Shown here: in pieces, positions 1 to 9,549 of the stretch
Layout: each line of letters starts with the position of its first letter
Position numbering within the stretch: the stretch's first letter is position 1
NCBI GenBank assembly: GCA_024867545.1
Contig: JANFNE010000005.1
Location: forward strand, 310,001-374,000
Direction: 5' to 3'
Length of the DNA: 64,000 nt
Origin: Phytopythium helicoides
Lineage: Eukaryota; Oomycota; Peronosporomycetes; Pythiales; Pythiaceae
Program-made: the position numbers and the translations under genes
Notes under the pieces: model-generated
The model's database searches: none
What the model saw: the letters and a program-made list of their open reading frames with translations, nothing else
Told to the model about the DNA's origin: nothing

Positions 1-1377
1 GACACGGATCCGACGCAGAATGCCAAAGCTCGTGAGATTAAAGTTTTCAGTGCTGCTCGGCCGCACATGCGTGCTTTCCACTTCTCGTGGCTTTCCTACT
101 GCATCATCTTCTTCGGGTGGTACGCCATCCCGCCCATGCTCCCTACGATTCAAGCTCAGCTCGACCTCACCGACGAGCAGGTATCGAACTCGGACGTGGT
201 GTCGCTCGTCAGCACTTTCATCGGGCGTATCATCGTCGGACCGCTTTGTGATATCTACGGCGCACGAGTTATCCAGACTATGATTCTTCTCATTGGGGCG
301 ATTCCAGTGGGTTGTGCTGGACTGGCAAACAGCTATGCGGGACTGATGATCATCCGCTTCGTCATCGGTTTCGTTGGGTCTTCTTTCGTCGTCATTTCGT
401 CTTGGACGTCGGCCATGTTTTCTCGTGAAGTCATTGGCAGTGCTAACGCTATCACTGCTGGCTGGGGAAACTCAGGAGGAGGAATCGCGTACCTGTTGAT
501 CCCTGTGTTGTTTGACCTCATCACTCTCAACAATGTGATTCCTGTAAGCATTGGTTGGCGCTTGGTCTTCATTCTCCCCGCCCTGCTGATGATTGCCATT
601 GGTATATCACTCTACTACCGATCGGAAGACTGCCCATACGGAAATTACTCGGACCTGAAGCGCCGACATGCGATGGCCAACCGTGCGTATTCCGATATGC
701 TCTTTGGCCTTGGTGTCGTCATCAAGCAGCCAGTGACTTGGATCCTGGCCTTCCACTACGCGTGCAGTTTCGGTGTCGAACTACAAGTTCAGAATGTCCT
801 GAGCCTGTACTACTATGATGACTTCCTCAAGTCAGACTGCGACCCCGGGACGACAGAGGCGAGCTGCCACATGCTTACGCAGACCCGTGCTGGGCTCATC
901 TCGTCGTGCTTCGGGCTGATGTGCATTTTCTCCCGCGCGGCAGGAGGTTATCTATCGGATACGATGAACCACCGCATTGCTATGAAAGGCCGCATCGTGG
1001 CGCAGATCCTGTGCTTCTCCGGTACGGCCGTCACGCTGTACTTCTACAGCCAGGTGCGCGACTTGGAGTGTAGCATCGCGTTCCTGTTACTCTTCGGGTT
1101 TTTCTCGCACGCCGCCGAGGGCACGACGTTCGCCATCGTGCCATTCGTGTGCCCCGAATACACTGGTATCACGTCAGGTATCGTTGGGGCCGGTGGCAAC
1201 CTGGGTGGTATCGCGTGGAGCCTGCTCTTCCGCGGCGTCGGGAACCGAGCCAAGTCGTTCGAGTACGTGAGCTTCTTCACTGGGGCTGCGGCCGTCCTCG
1301 CCGTGGGCATCCAGGTCGAGGGCGAGCGGTCGCTCTGGACTCGCGGCGACGCCGTGTACCTGCAGGGCCTGGGCTGA
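1..1377 (+). CDS. NRT2/NNP-family nitrate transporter, 5' end outside window
   Basis: Major facilitator membrane protein, probably a proton-coupled high-affinity nitrate importer. The frame is open from base 1: the residues before the first ATG (67) include an EIKVFSAARPHMRAFHFSW stretch typical of the cytosolic N-terminus just before helix 1 of NRT2 proteins, so the true start lies left of the window. The glycine-rich nitrate signature AGWGNSGGG (about nt 460-485) and a second one, GIVGAGGNLGG (about 1178-1210), mark the NNP family. About 11-12 hydrophobic segments are visible. The C-terminus is short and hydrophilic and ends at TGA 1375-1377. No frame break is seen. Substrate choice (nitrate or nitrite) cannot be decided from sequence. 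Confidence 0.9.
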   Translation, partial: DTDPTQNAKAREIKVFSAARPHMRAFHFSWLSYCIIFFGWYAIPPMLPTIQAQLDLTDEQVSNSDVVSLVSTFIGRIIVGPLCDIYGARVIQTMILLIGAIPVGCAGLANSYAGLMIIRFVIGFVGSSFVVISSWTSAMFSREVIGSANAITAGWGNSGGGIAYLLIPVLFDLITLNNVIPVSIGWRLVFILPALLMIAIGISLYYRSEDCPYGNYSDLKRRHAMANRAYSDMLFGLGVVIKQPVTWILAFHYACSFGVELQVQNVLSLYYYDDFLKSDCDPGTTEASCHMLTQTRAGLISSCFGLMCIFSRAAGGYLSDTMNHRIAMKGRIVAQILCFSGTAVTLYFYSQVRDLECSIAFLLLFGFFSHAAEGTTFAIVPFVCPEYTGITSGIVGAGGNLGGIAWSLLFRGVGNRAKSFEYVSFFTGAAAVLAVGIQVEGERSLWTRGDAVYLQGLG

Positions 1378-1546
1378 TGTCTCGGCTGGGCGTGTGTGTG
1401 TCAAAGCGAAATTGCCAACTTCAACCGGTTCAAGTTGAAGTGTCTGTCCCTCACCGCCGGTTGGTCAAAAACCCTCCTCCCCTCCCCCCATTGGCCGAAA
1501 CCATGTGCGGCGCACAGACACGAGCCGAGGAGCTCACTTCCGCAAG

Positions 1547-2619
1547 ATGCTGGCACCGCGCGGTCCTCCGCGCCGCGTGTGGCGCGCCCCGCTGTCCCGC
1601 GCGCTGTTCGCGTTCGTCAACGAGCTGCAGGGCAGCGACGAGGCGGTGGTGGCGCGCAGCCGCGAGGACGCTGCGCGGCCTGGGGCGCCACGAGCAGCGC
1701 GTGGAGCTGCACCTGCCGTTCTCGCCGTCTCCGTCAGGCCCGCGCGGCGTGGAGCCCGTGACCGCGTCGGCGCTGCCGCAGGCCCTGCAGACGCTCAAGC
1801 GCACAGGCGGTGGTCGAGGTGCACAACCCAGCGGCCAGGAATGCGCTCAGCGGCAAAATGATGGCCGAGCTGGCCGACGTTGTGGCGCTGCTAGAGAGCG
1901 AGGACGTCAACCGAAGACTCAACGCCGTCGTGCTCATCGGCTCCGGGGGGTGGTTCTGCGCCGGAGCGGACCTCAGGGTCGCCAAGCAGGCGCTCAGCTC
2001 CAAGGAGGCAGGCGCGGCCATGGGCGCGCTCATGGTCGACACGCTCACGCGCTTCAGGCGCCTGCCGCTCGCCAGCGTCGCATGCATCGAGGGCGGCGCG
2101 TTCGGCGGGGGTGCAGAGCTCGCCACCGCGTGCGACTTCCGCATCATGAGCAGCAGCGCCGTCATCCAGTTCGTGCAGGCTAGGATGGGCGTGTCGCCCG
2201 GCTGGGGAGGCGGCGCTCGGCTGTACAAGATCCTGGGCAGGCAGCACGCGCTGCGACTCCTATGCACGGCGCAAAAGCTGAGCGCCGCTCGCGCACTCGA
2301 GCTCCAGCTTGCTGACGAGGTGTTTGATGCCGACGAAACCACGGCCATGTCGGCGATATGCTCGTTCCTTGAGCCGTTCGACAACATCGCGCCAGGTACG
2401 CGCACGTGTGTTTTGCAGCGGGGTCCTTTTCTCGTGGCTAATTGTTTGTGGGGGTGTTGCTTTGCAGCGGTGTCCCACGGGGCTAAGCGAGTGATCAACA
2501 ATGCGGACGATGTTAGTCTGGACGAAGTGATGTCGTATGAGCACGATGTGTTCACGACCTTATGGGGTGGCCCGGCAAACATGGAGGCTCTCGAAGGAGC
2601 ACTGAAGAAAAAGAAATGA
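1547..2619 (+). CDS. Enoyl-CoA hydratase/isomerase family protein, ECHDC1 (ethylmalonyl-CoA decarboxylase)-like
   Basis: Crotonase-fold enzyme. ECHDC1 proteins clear aberrant ethylmalonyl-CoA made by fatty-acid enzymes. The C-terminal 270 codons (from about 1810) carry the crotonase hallmarks: NPAARNALSGKMM, the oxyanion strand WFCAGADLR, and GGAFGGGAELATACDFRI. The start chosen is ATG 1547, followed by an Arg-rich leader that could be mitochondrial. The frame must shift twice, near 1672 and near 1805, to join leader, linker and core, which I read as single-base errors. An intron 2396-2467 (GTACG...TTTGCAG, 72 nt) is a multiple of three and stop-free, so it would be translated if retained; removal gives a conserved AP-AVSHGAKRVI junction. 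A methylglutaconyl-CoA hydratase-like role is an alternative. Confidence 0.75.
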
Positions 2620-2660
2620 TGTCTATACTTTCAAGAGCAGTTTGCAATGCCGCCTTCAGT

Positions 2661-3584
2661 CTAGGTGGTGTCGAGCTTAGTTGGTGAAGCAGGCGGCGCC
2701 TTACTCGACTTTAGTGGTTTTGGCTGAAGTTTGAGCAAGTACGATCCCTTCACATATCTCGACGTTCTTTGTGCAATGATTTCCTTGGCCTCTAGCTTTA
2801 ATTGCTCTTGGCTGGCTTGAATTCGGGCCGTTGTTTGCTGATGGTAACGCTCGTGCAGTCTTTTACGGCAAAGCTCTTTGGAGGCTAGCTTGCGAGCATG
2901 GTCAGCTGCAGCATTTCGTCGCGTTGGTTGCCTATTGTACCATCGATTCTTTCTCTCAAAGTCAGCCAGCGCCTCGTTGGCTTTCTCTTGCTGCCGTATC
3001 GCTAGGAGTGTCCGTGCTAGTCGCTCTTGGGGAGTCAAGCTGGCGACCCCGTACGACTCATACATCGCTTTATTTGATCGGCGGGCGTCTTTTAGGCGCT
3101 GGAGGTGCGCCGACTCCTGTCGTCGCAGTTCTTGGTCTTTGGCAGCTTGCATCGCACGATATTCGGTGATTCGACGAGCGGCAACAGTTGCGTATTGAGC
3201 TGCACGGTGACTCGAAATTGTTGAGCTAGCTAAAGCGACAGTTCTCGGTGGAGGAGGTGGTATGATCTCGGTTGGCTGAGCGCGCTGTGTGTGGATTGCC
3301 CACACGGCTGGCTTGACTTGTGCACCACTTGCTTCTTCATCGTTCGAGTCATCTTGATCGCTGTCGTTGGGCTCCGAGTCCTCAGCCAGTGTTTCCACCA
3401 GCCAAGATGGCATGCCAGACACTTCCTTGAGTGATACCGTTTCTATTTTGTTGCTGCTCCGCTCTGATGGTTTGTCCACACCTGTGCTCATCGGATGCAC
3501 GACTCCATCTCTCTCGACCACTTCGTCCTCCTCCTCGTCATCCCCAAACTCGTCCGCATACTCGTCTTCGCAGTCGGCCGCCAT
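2661..3584 (-). CDS. Uncharacterised acidic/coiled-coil protein
   Basis: A 307-residue protein of unknown function. The N-terminus is very acidic (DEYADEFGDDEEEDEVV), followed by a Ser/Asp-rich linker. From about residue 140 there is a long Arg/Lys/Gln/Glu-rich helical region with repeated AARRITEYRAMQAAKDQELRR-like heptads and a basic C-terminus, consistent with a coiled coil. No catalytic motif or known domain is recognised. The start is set at ATG 3584 because the acidic domain begins there; the frame stays open upstream to 3728, but that stretch lacks similar composition and may be leader or an unspliced 5' exon. It is head-to-head with the SANT-like gene at 3703 (about 120 bp apart) and tail-to-tail with the ECHDC1-like gene. 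Confidence 0.65.
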   Translation of the reverse strand: MAADCEDEYADEFGDDEEEDEVVERDGVVHPMSTGVDKPSERSSNKIETVSLKEVSGMPSWLVETLAEDSEPNDSDQDDSNDEEASGAQVKPAVWAIHTQRAQPTEIIPPPPPRTVALASSTISSHRAAQYATVAARRITEYRAMQAAKDQELRRQESAHLQRLKDARRSNKAMYESYGVASLTPQERLARTLLAIRQQEKANEALADFERKNRWYNRQPTRRNAAADHARKLASKELCRKRLHERYHQQTTARIQASQEQLKLEAKEIIAQRTSRYVKGSYLLKLQPKPLKSSKAPPASPTKLDTT

Positions 3585-3702
3585 GGCTCTGCAAGTGATG
3601 CAAGTCATCCGACCAGTGTAGCCATTCGCCTCAAAATAGACTGTGCAAAACATATTGGATTCACTATGGTCCCTTAAAAAGCTGTCGGCCCTCAGAATCG
3701 CC

Positions 3703-5113
3703 ATGAGCGCGGCGGATGCGCGGCGCAACTGGACGCCGGAGCTGCTGCTGCGGCTGGCGACGACCTACCGGCGCGTGGTGCGCGCGCACCCGACGATGGG
3801 GCGGCTGGCGCGCATGCAGCTCGTGTACGAGGAGTTCGCGCGCGCCGCGGACTGCGCGCACCGCTCGCGCAAGGCCGTGGACGACAAGCTCTACTCCATG
3901 AAGCAGATGTACCACTTCATTGTCAAGATGAACGGCAACCTGCGCGTGGGCCATCGCCGCGGCGTGCCCTCTTGGTTCGAGCTCACCAAGGACGAGCGCC
4001 GCGCGGTCCGGTACGTCTGCTGCTGGCTCGAGACTTGTGGCCGACCGCTAACGCCGCTGCTGCGATGTATGCAGCGCGCTCCACCGCGTGCGAATCCCCA
4101 ACATCTCGCTAGAGGTCTTCCGCGTGCTCGACAGCGTGCTCAACCCGGCCCCGCTGGCCATGAACGGCGCGGACCAGCTACAGGACGGAGCCGGAGCCGC
4201 TCTCGGAGAAATGTCTGACGCAGCTGCCAGCGAGCTCGCGGGGCAGATGCCAGACGTGGTCGACGCCAAGCGCAACTGGAGCGACGACGTCACGCTCGAG
4301 CTGGCCAAGGCCTGGAACGCCGTGCACAGGGACAACCGCGAACTGCGCGGCGCCACGCTGAGCCACCAGGTGTACAACGTGTTCATGGCCGCCGTCGGGT
4401 TCTCGAATCGCTCGCGGAAAGCTGTCGACGACAAGATGCACTCCATGCGCGAGATGTACCGATTCATTCGTGTGTACGAGACCGAGCGCGAGGCTGGCGA
4501 GGACAAGCTGGCGTGGTTCGACTTGCCCAAAAAAGAGCGGCGCGAGCTGCGAGCGCTCCACAAGATCAGGGTCCCCAACCTCACGCGCGAGGTCTACCAC
4601 GAGATCGAACAGTTGATGTCACGCTCGAGTCTCGAGCCTGAGGCTGAAGACGGGAGCGCTTTTGATCCACCGACAAGTGCGGTGAGCGCTGGCCAGGAGC
4701 CTGAAGACGACGCGCTCGCGGTACAGCACGCTGAGCTCTCGGGGGCTTCTCACCGTGCTGGCAGCGTGCGTACTGGAGCAGCCGCACCTGGGCAACCGAG
4801 TGTTGAGTCTCAGGTAGCTCCGCAGCCCCACCAAGGACCGCCGGTTAGTCGCGAGGCTCAGTTGGAGCGCGCAACCTCGAGCTCGACGATCACTAGCGAG
4901 GCGAGTGCGGGACCCGCTGGAAAGCGCCGAAGAACAGACCGCGAGGCTAGCAGCTCCCAAGCGAGCGAGAACTTGGACGCGTCGGCCGTTCGACTCTTGC
5001 GAGAGGAGTTCGGGGTCATGCTGGCTGCGGAGCGAGAAGAGCGCCGGCGCCAGCACGCCGAGCAGATGAGCGTGCTGCGCGAGATCGCCACCCTGCTCCG
5101 GCAGCGCCCGTAG
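3703..5113 (+). CDS. Tandem SANT/MADF-like DNA-binding protein
   Basis: Putative transcription regulator of 448 residues, in two exons (3703-4010, 4075-5113). The intron 4011-4074 is 64 nt with GTACG and GCAG ends; splicing gives the continuous junction ERRAVR-ALHRVR. Two homologous segments (about nt 3721-4130 and 4266-4620) each begin with RNWT/S...ELLLLA-like residues, contain SRKAVDDK(L/M)xSM(K/R)(Q/E)MYxFI and end with W-F-x-L-x-K-x-ERR...RALHxxR(V/I)PN. This is the pattern of Myb/SANT-like or MADF trihelix domains. The second half is a Ser/Pro/Glu-rich linker plus a C-terminal helix (about 4990-5105: LLREEFGVMLAAEREERRRQ) likely to dimerise. The intron interrupts only the first copy. 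DNA target unknown. Confidence 0.8.
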
Positions 5114-5229
5114 CTCTCATCGTGCGTGACGAAATTATTATGCGTCAATGGCGAAGCTCGTGGTTGCTGGCAGCTGAGGATTCCATGCTGCCAAGGATGC
5201 CAATCAATCCATGCATGTGCTTCGCTGCT

Positions 5230-5266
5230 CAGTATCGAAATTTCAGTATCGCGAAAGTCAGTATCG
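5230..5266 (+). repeat. Three direct copies of CAGTATCG just before a start codon
   Basis: CAGTATCG begins at 5230, 5244 and 5259, with spacings of 14 and 15 nt, and the last copy ends one base before the ATG at 5268 of the myotubularin gene. It is either a small leader repeat or a regulatory element; nothing further can be said. Confidence 0.5.
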
Positions 5267-5267
5267 C

Positions 5268-7636
5268 ATGGCCGACGCCGAGCCCGAGCCGGCGCGGCCC
5301 AGCCGCCTCGTGGGCGAGAAGGACGTGCTGGCGGCCATCGCCTGCGAGTTCCTGGACGAGGGCGCGCCACGGCGCGACACGGCGCCAGCAGTCTGCGCCG
5401 GCCGCGTGCTCATGACCACGTTCCGCTTCCAGTTCGAGCCCCACGAGCGGGACCTGGCGCGCGCCAGGCGACACCTGCTGGGCCGCGCGGACGCCGAGGT
5501 CGCCGAGCTTCTTCCTCGTGCCGCTGGGCTGTGTGGCCGCCGTGAAGAGGAAGGGCGCTGTGGTCGAGCTGCAGACCAAGGACCTGCGCCAGCTCAGCTT
5601 CCGCTTCGACCCCGACGAGATCACCAAGGCGAGGAGCCCAGGAGCAGGATCCAACCAGTGGCACGCGCACTCACTCGAGCTCGTTGATGCCATGTCCCCC
5701 GCAGATCTTCACGGTGCTCACAACCTACGTCTTCCCTGACAAGATCGACTATTTATTTGCCTTCTACCACAGGTATCCATCCCAGGAGCCCATCTGCGCT
5801 GTTGTGGTGGTGCGAAGATGCATTGCTGACCTTGCTGCATTTCTAGACTATCAGAAGGAGTGGTGGAGGAGCAGCCACTGCTGCCCTGCACGCTGGATTG
5901 GACGTGTACGACGCCCAGGCCGAGTGGGAGCGGGAGGGCGTGTTTGAAAACGGCAAGTGGCGAGTCTCCCTGTGCAATGAAGGCTTCCGAGCTATCGAGA
6001 CCTATCCTGATTTGCTCGTGGTGCCTTCCAGCATTGACGATGAGGTAGCATTCATTCGAGGAGCGTTGCCTTTCGTCAAGCGAGAACCTCGACTCAAAAC
6101 CATGGTGGCTGCAGGTTCTCTTGGACGCCATGAACTTCGTTCGCTTGGCCGCATCCCGTGCCTTTGCTGGTTCAATAAAGCAAACGGAGCGGTTATATGC
6201 CGGTCCAGTCAGCCAAAGGTTTGCGCTCAATTCGATACGCATTCCAATCATGGATCCCTCTGACGCTTGAGGCGTGTCAGGTTGGCATGTCCAAGGCAAC
6301 GTCTCCAGCTGACGAGAGCCTCGTCGCAGCCATTTCAGCATCGAGTCTGCTGCGCGATTTTCTCCACATCATTGATTGCCGCCCAATGTCGAACGCCTTG
6401 GTATGGAAATCTTGCTTTCTCTTTGTCTTGGCATTCATTGGTTTTCTTGCGATGCATTCCTCTCACCTGAAAGTTTGACTCTAGGCAAACCGAGCCAAAG
6501 GCTACGGTGTTGAAAGCTCCGTCAACTACACGACCTGTTCAATATCGTTATGAACGTCCAAACATCCACTCTATGCGTGACAGGTACATTGATTAGCTAC
6601 GTTAAACTATGCACTTCGAAGCTATTGTTTTCATGCTGATTTTCCTCTCTGGGGCACAGCATCAAGAAACTCCGAACTCTCTGTTCCTCGACGACTTGTG
6701 ACAACTTGCAGTGGCTAGGGTAACATTGAAGACACCAAGTGGCTCGTGTATGTTCGCCAGCTCTTGAAGGCCAGTCTACATGTCGCCACATTGATTCGCA
6801 ACGGCGAATCTGTACTCGTTCACTGTAGTCACGGGTGGGACCGAACGACCCAGATTTCTGCTTTGGCTCAGCTCTTCTCGATCCGTACTTTCGGACGTGG
6901 AAGGGGTTCCAAGTGCTTGTCGAGAAGGAGTGGCTCTCGTATGGTCACCCTTTCCAACTGCGCCATTCCCACGGTGAGAAAGCAGACACGCAGGAGTCGC
7001 CCATTTTCATCCAATTCCTCGACTGTGTCTATCAACTCGTGAACATATACCCGAGCTACTTTGAGTAAGTGTCAAACTGCGGGTTGGAGTCAAATTCAGA
7101 TGATAGATCCTAACAGCTCACTCGATGTGACCAGATTCAACGAGGGTTTGCTGTTAACTCTTGCTGACGCACTCCATTCGTGTCGATTCGGAACATTCCT
7201 CTTTGATTGCAAGAAACACCGACGGGAGGTGAACTTGGACGAGCGGACTCCATCCGTGTGGACATGGATCAACGGCTTCAAAGAGCAACTTACAGAGCCA
7301 ACGTTTATTCCAGGTCGGGCTCTCAACCCACCGCTGACGGGGCTTCTCAAGCGTGTGGGTCTGTGGAGCGCCATGTTCCTCCGTTGGTCCGGTCAGCCCC
7401 TCGTCGAAGATGGTTTTAATACTACAAGTGTCTTTCCCCAGAATGAAGACCGCTGCTTGACCTGGCAGCTACCGCAAGGAACGATAATGGCTCTCAACGC
7501 CTCCCATTCCGCTCGATTCCAAGAAGCGCAACTCATTCGCGATCTCCAAGCCCGAGTGGCTTTGCTCGAGCAGCAACTCTCAAATCAGACTACAATGAGT
7601 CAGGTGACAACGAAAGGTGGCGGCACCGATCAATAG
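5268..7636 (+). CDS. Myotubularin-related phosphoinositide 3-phosphatase
   Basis: Removes the 3-phosphate from PI3P/PI(3,5)P2 on endosomal membranes. A PH-GRAM-like N-terminus (exon 5268-5628) is followed by the myotubularin phosphatase domain: WERE...[55 protein letters not shown], then the active-site loop HCSHGWDRT (about 6819-6845), [20 protein letters not shown] and [12 protein letters not shown]. Catalytic Cys, Arg and the second Asp are present, but the first Asp of the usual CSDGWDR is His. The C-terminus has a short coiled coil. Introns placed by junction logic: 5629-5704 (GC-AG), 5773-5854, 6219-6280, 6401-6484, 6584-6659, 7065-7134. Four one-base frame breaks (near 5505, 6532, 6720, 6873) interrupt conserved coding sequence and look like errors. 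Confidence 0.88.
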
Positions 7637-7673
7637 ATCACTACATCGAAGTAGATCGATAGATCAATAGATC
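7628..7673 (+). repeat. Repeated GATCAATAGATC in a 3' flank
   Basis: GATCAATAGATC occurs at 7628-7639 and again at 7662-7673, separated by a variant GATCGATAGATC overlapping the second copy. The first copy overlaps the myotubularin stop codon; the rest lies in its likely 3' UTR. The 284 nt between this stop codon and the subtilisin ATG show no other feature. Confidence 0.6.
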
Positions 7674-7920
7674 TGACTGTGCGCTGAATTGATCGTTGGC
7701 GCTTCGATGCTTTTCTTGCCGTGCTCGGCTCCTAGCTCTTTCCTGTACACTGCCTAGCATTACTTGCATCTCACTGTCTGATAATCCCGCCATAGCCAGT
7801 GCAGACATCCCACTGTTGCCTCAGCGTGTGCGTGGCAAATGCGTCGGCGACTCGCCAAGGCGACTGCGTTGACATGCATTTCATTCCTAAAAGCGCGTCG
7901 AACAGCTCGTGTCGCCCAAA

Positions 7921-9525
7921 ATGCGCTCCCCAAGCGTCATTGTAGCGCTGGGTATCGCAGCTCTATCGATGATCTCTCAGGCTGCAAGTGGCACGCAAAT
8001 CGAAGCCCACCTACCGAGCATTGGTGTCAACATTCCCAGTCACGTTCTGCGCAAGCTGCAGGTAGAAGGTCGGGCTGATATCGTTGTGGCAGTGAAAGGG
8101 GCTGCGCCTTCGAGACTGCTGCGGGGTAAATCTAAACACAAAGACTGTGAAAGTGGCTTTGAGGAAGATCGGAGCACTCGCGATAGTGCCGTAAATGGAC
8201 CAAGCGACAAAGCGGTCCAAGAGATGGTTGAAAGCCTGGAGTCGCACGCGCAGACCCAGCACGCAGAGGTCATGAGTTTCCTAGAATCGCAGGCTTCGGG
8301 TGGATCGGCGTCCTCTAACACATCAGAGTCCACCTACTCGACTGCAAGTAGCCTCTGGATCTCGAACGAGATTGTTATTCGAGGTGCGACAGCGGAACTG
8401 ATAGCACAAGTCACTTCTCTCCCTAGCGTTGGAGCGATCCGCGAGGAAGCGATCGCATACGTCCCTGTCATCGAGGTTGAAGCATTGGATCAAGACGAAG
8501 ATCTCTTTGAAGACTTCCGACATCGGCGCGGTGAAGAGCTGGTTGCAGAGTGGGGTGTCGAGCGTGTGCAGACACTGGAAGCGTGGAACATGGGTTTCTT
8601 TGGCAATGGGACTCGTGTTGCAATAATCGATAGCGGCGTGAGAGCTACGCACGCCATGTTGCAAACCAACTTTCTTGGAGAATATGGCTGGCTCGATGCA
8701 CTCTCTGGCTCGAAAACACCTGAAGACTCAAGTGGCCATGGCACTGGTGTTATGGGAGTGCTTGCCGGATCCAGTGGTATTGGTGTTGCTCCAGAATCAA
8801 AGTGGATGGCATGTCGAGCATGTGACGCTGACAACCAGTGCAGGGAAGGCGATTTGCTTGAGTGCGCTCAGTTCTTGGCTTGCCCGTACGTAATCAATAA
8901 CTCATCTGGCTCCGGAAACTCGCAGACAACAAAGAATTGCTCCTCCCGACCGCATGTCATCAACAACTCGTGGACACTGGATCGTGGAGCATCGAGTTTT
9001 CTGGCAGCTATCGATGTCTGGGTTGCTGCGGGTATCGTTCCAGTGTTTTCGGCGGGAAACGAAGGGCCAAGCTGCGCAACTGTTGCCGCGCCAGCCGATA
9101 GCGACACCAAGAGCATTAGTGTCGGGTCGACAGGTTATACGGATGCCGTATCAGCGTTTAGTGCGCGTGGACCAGGACAAGATGGTCGCGTTAAACCTGA
9201 TGTTGTGGCGCCCGGAGAGACAATTGTATCGTCAGGATACGAATCCGACAACTCGCTCATGCTCTTTTCGGGAACAAGTGTGTCAGCTCCGCACGTTGCT
9301 GGAGTAGCTGCATTACTAATTCAGCAATTCCCGGAGTTGTCAGTAGATACAATCGTCAAGTTGATTCAGCAAGGTGCCACGGCAGCGGTAACTCTCCCGG
9401 CCGGAACGAATGCAGTATGCGCGAGTAATTCGTCTACGACGTCAGCTACAACCGTACCTAACAACGTGTTCGGCTATGGGCTCGCAAACCTCGCCTCGTC
9501 GATGAAGCTTCACTCTAGCTCTTGA
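7921..9525 (+). CDS. Secreted subtilisin-like serine protease (S8 family)
   Basis: Extracellular endopeptidase of 534 residues, a single exon. ATG 7921 is chosen because it starts a clear signal peptide (MRSPSVIVALGIAALSM); the frame extends upstream without an ATG. A pro-region of about 190 residues is followed by the catalytic domain starting at WGVERV. The triad is Asp237 (AIIDSGV), His273 (SSGHGTGVMG) and Ser453 (SGTSVSAPHVAG), and the oxyanion Asn lies in FSAGNEGPSC. Conserved Cys pairs (CRACDADNQC, CAQFLACP) fit the bacillopeptidase F-like oomycete subtilisins. All catalytic residues are intact, so an active enzyme is expected. It could act in nutrition or host interaction; the sequence does not tell which. 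No frame break. Confidence 0.93.
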   Translation: MRSPSVIVALGIAALSMISQAASGTQIEAHLPSIGVNIPSHVLRKLQVEGRADIVVAVKGAAPSRLLRGKSKHKDCESGFEEDRSTRDSAVNGPSDKAVQEMVESLESHAQTQHAEVMSFLESQASGGSASSNTSESTYSTASSLWISNEIVIRGATAELIAQVTSLPSVGAIREEAIAYVPVIEVEALDQDEDLFEDFRHRRGEELVAEWGVERVQTLEAWNMGFFGNGTRVAIIDSGVRATHAMLQTNFLGEYGWLDALSGSKTPEDSSGHGTGVMGVLAGSSGIGVAPESKWMACRACDADNQCREGDLLECAQFLACPYVINNSSGSGNSQTTKNCSSRPHVINNSWTLDRGASSFLAAIDVWVAAGIVPVFSAGNEGPSCATVAAPADSDTKSISVGSTGYTDAVSAFSARGPGQDGRVKPDVVAPGETIVSSGYESDNSLMLFSGTSVSAPHVAGVAALLIQQFPELSVDTIVKLIQQGATAAVTLPAGTNAVCASNSSTTSATTVPNNVFGYGLANLASSMKLHSSS

Positions 9526-9549
9526 AATTAGCAGAGTAGACAGGGCATA

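Noticed and set aside
1149..2183. A 344-codon plus-strand ORF spanning the transporter end and the hydratase
   Set aside because: Its sequence is Arg/Ala/Pro-rich out-of-frame translation of GC-rich coding DNA, except for about 45 codons that I use as the middle piece of the hydratase gene.
1734..2582. A 282-codon antisense ORF over the hydratase
   Set aside because: It mirrors codon structure of the crotonase domain; no family pattern is seen and the plus-strand product is clearly real.
8886..8925. Possible 40-nt intron (GTACG...CGCAG) in the subtilisin
   Set aside because: Too short compared with the 59-89-nt introns elsewhere, would shift the frame, and the read-through keeps the conserved Cys and INNSW region.
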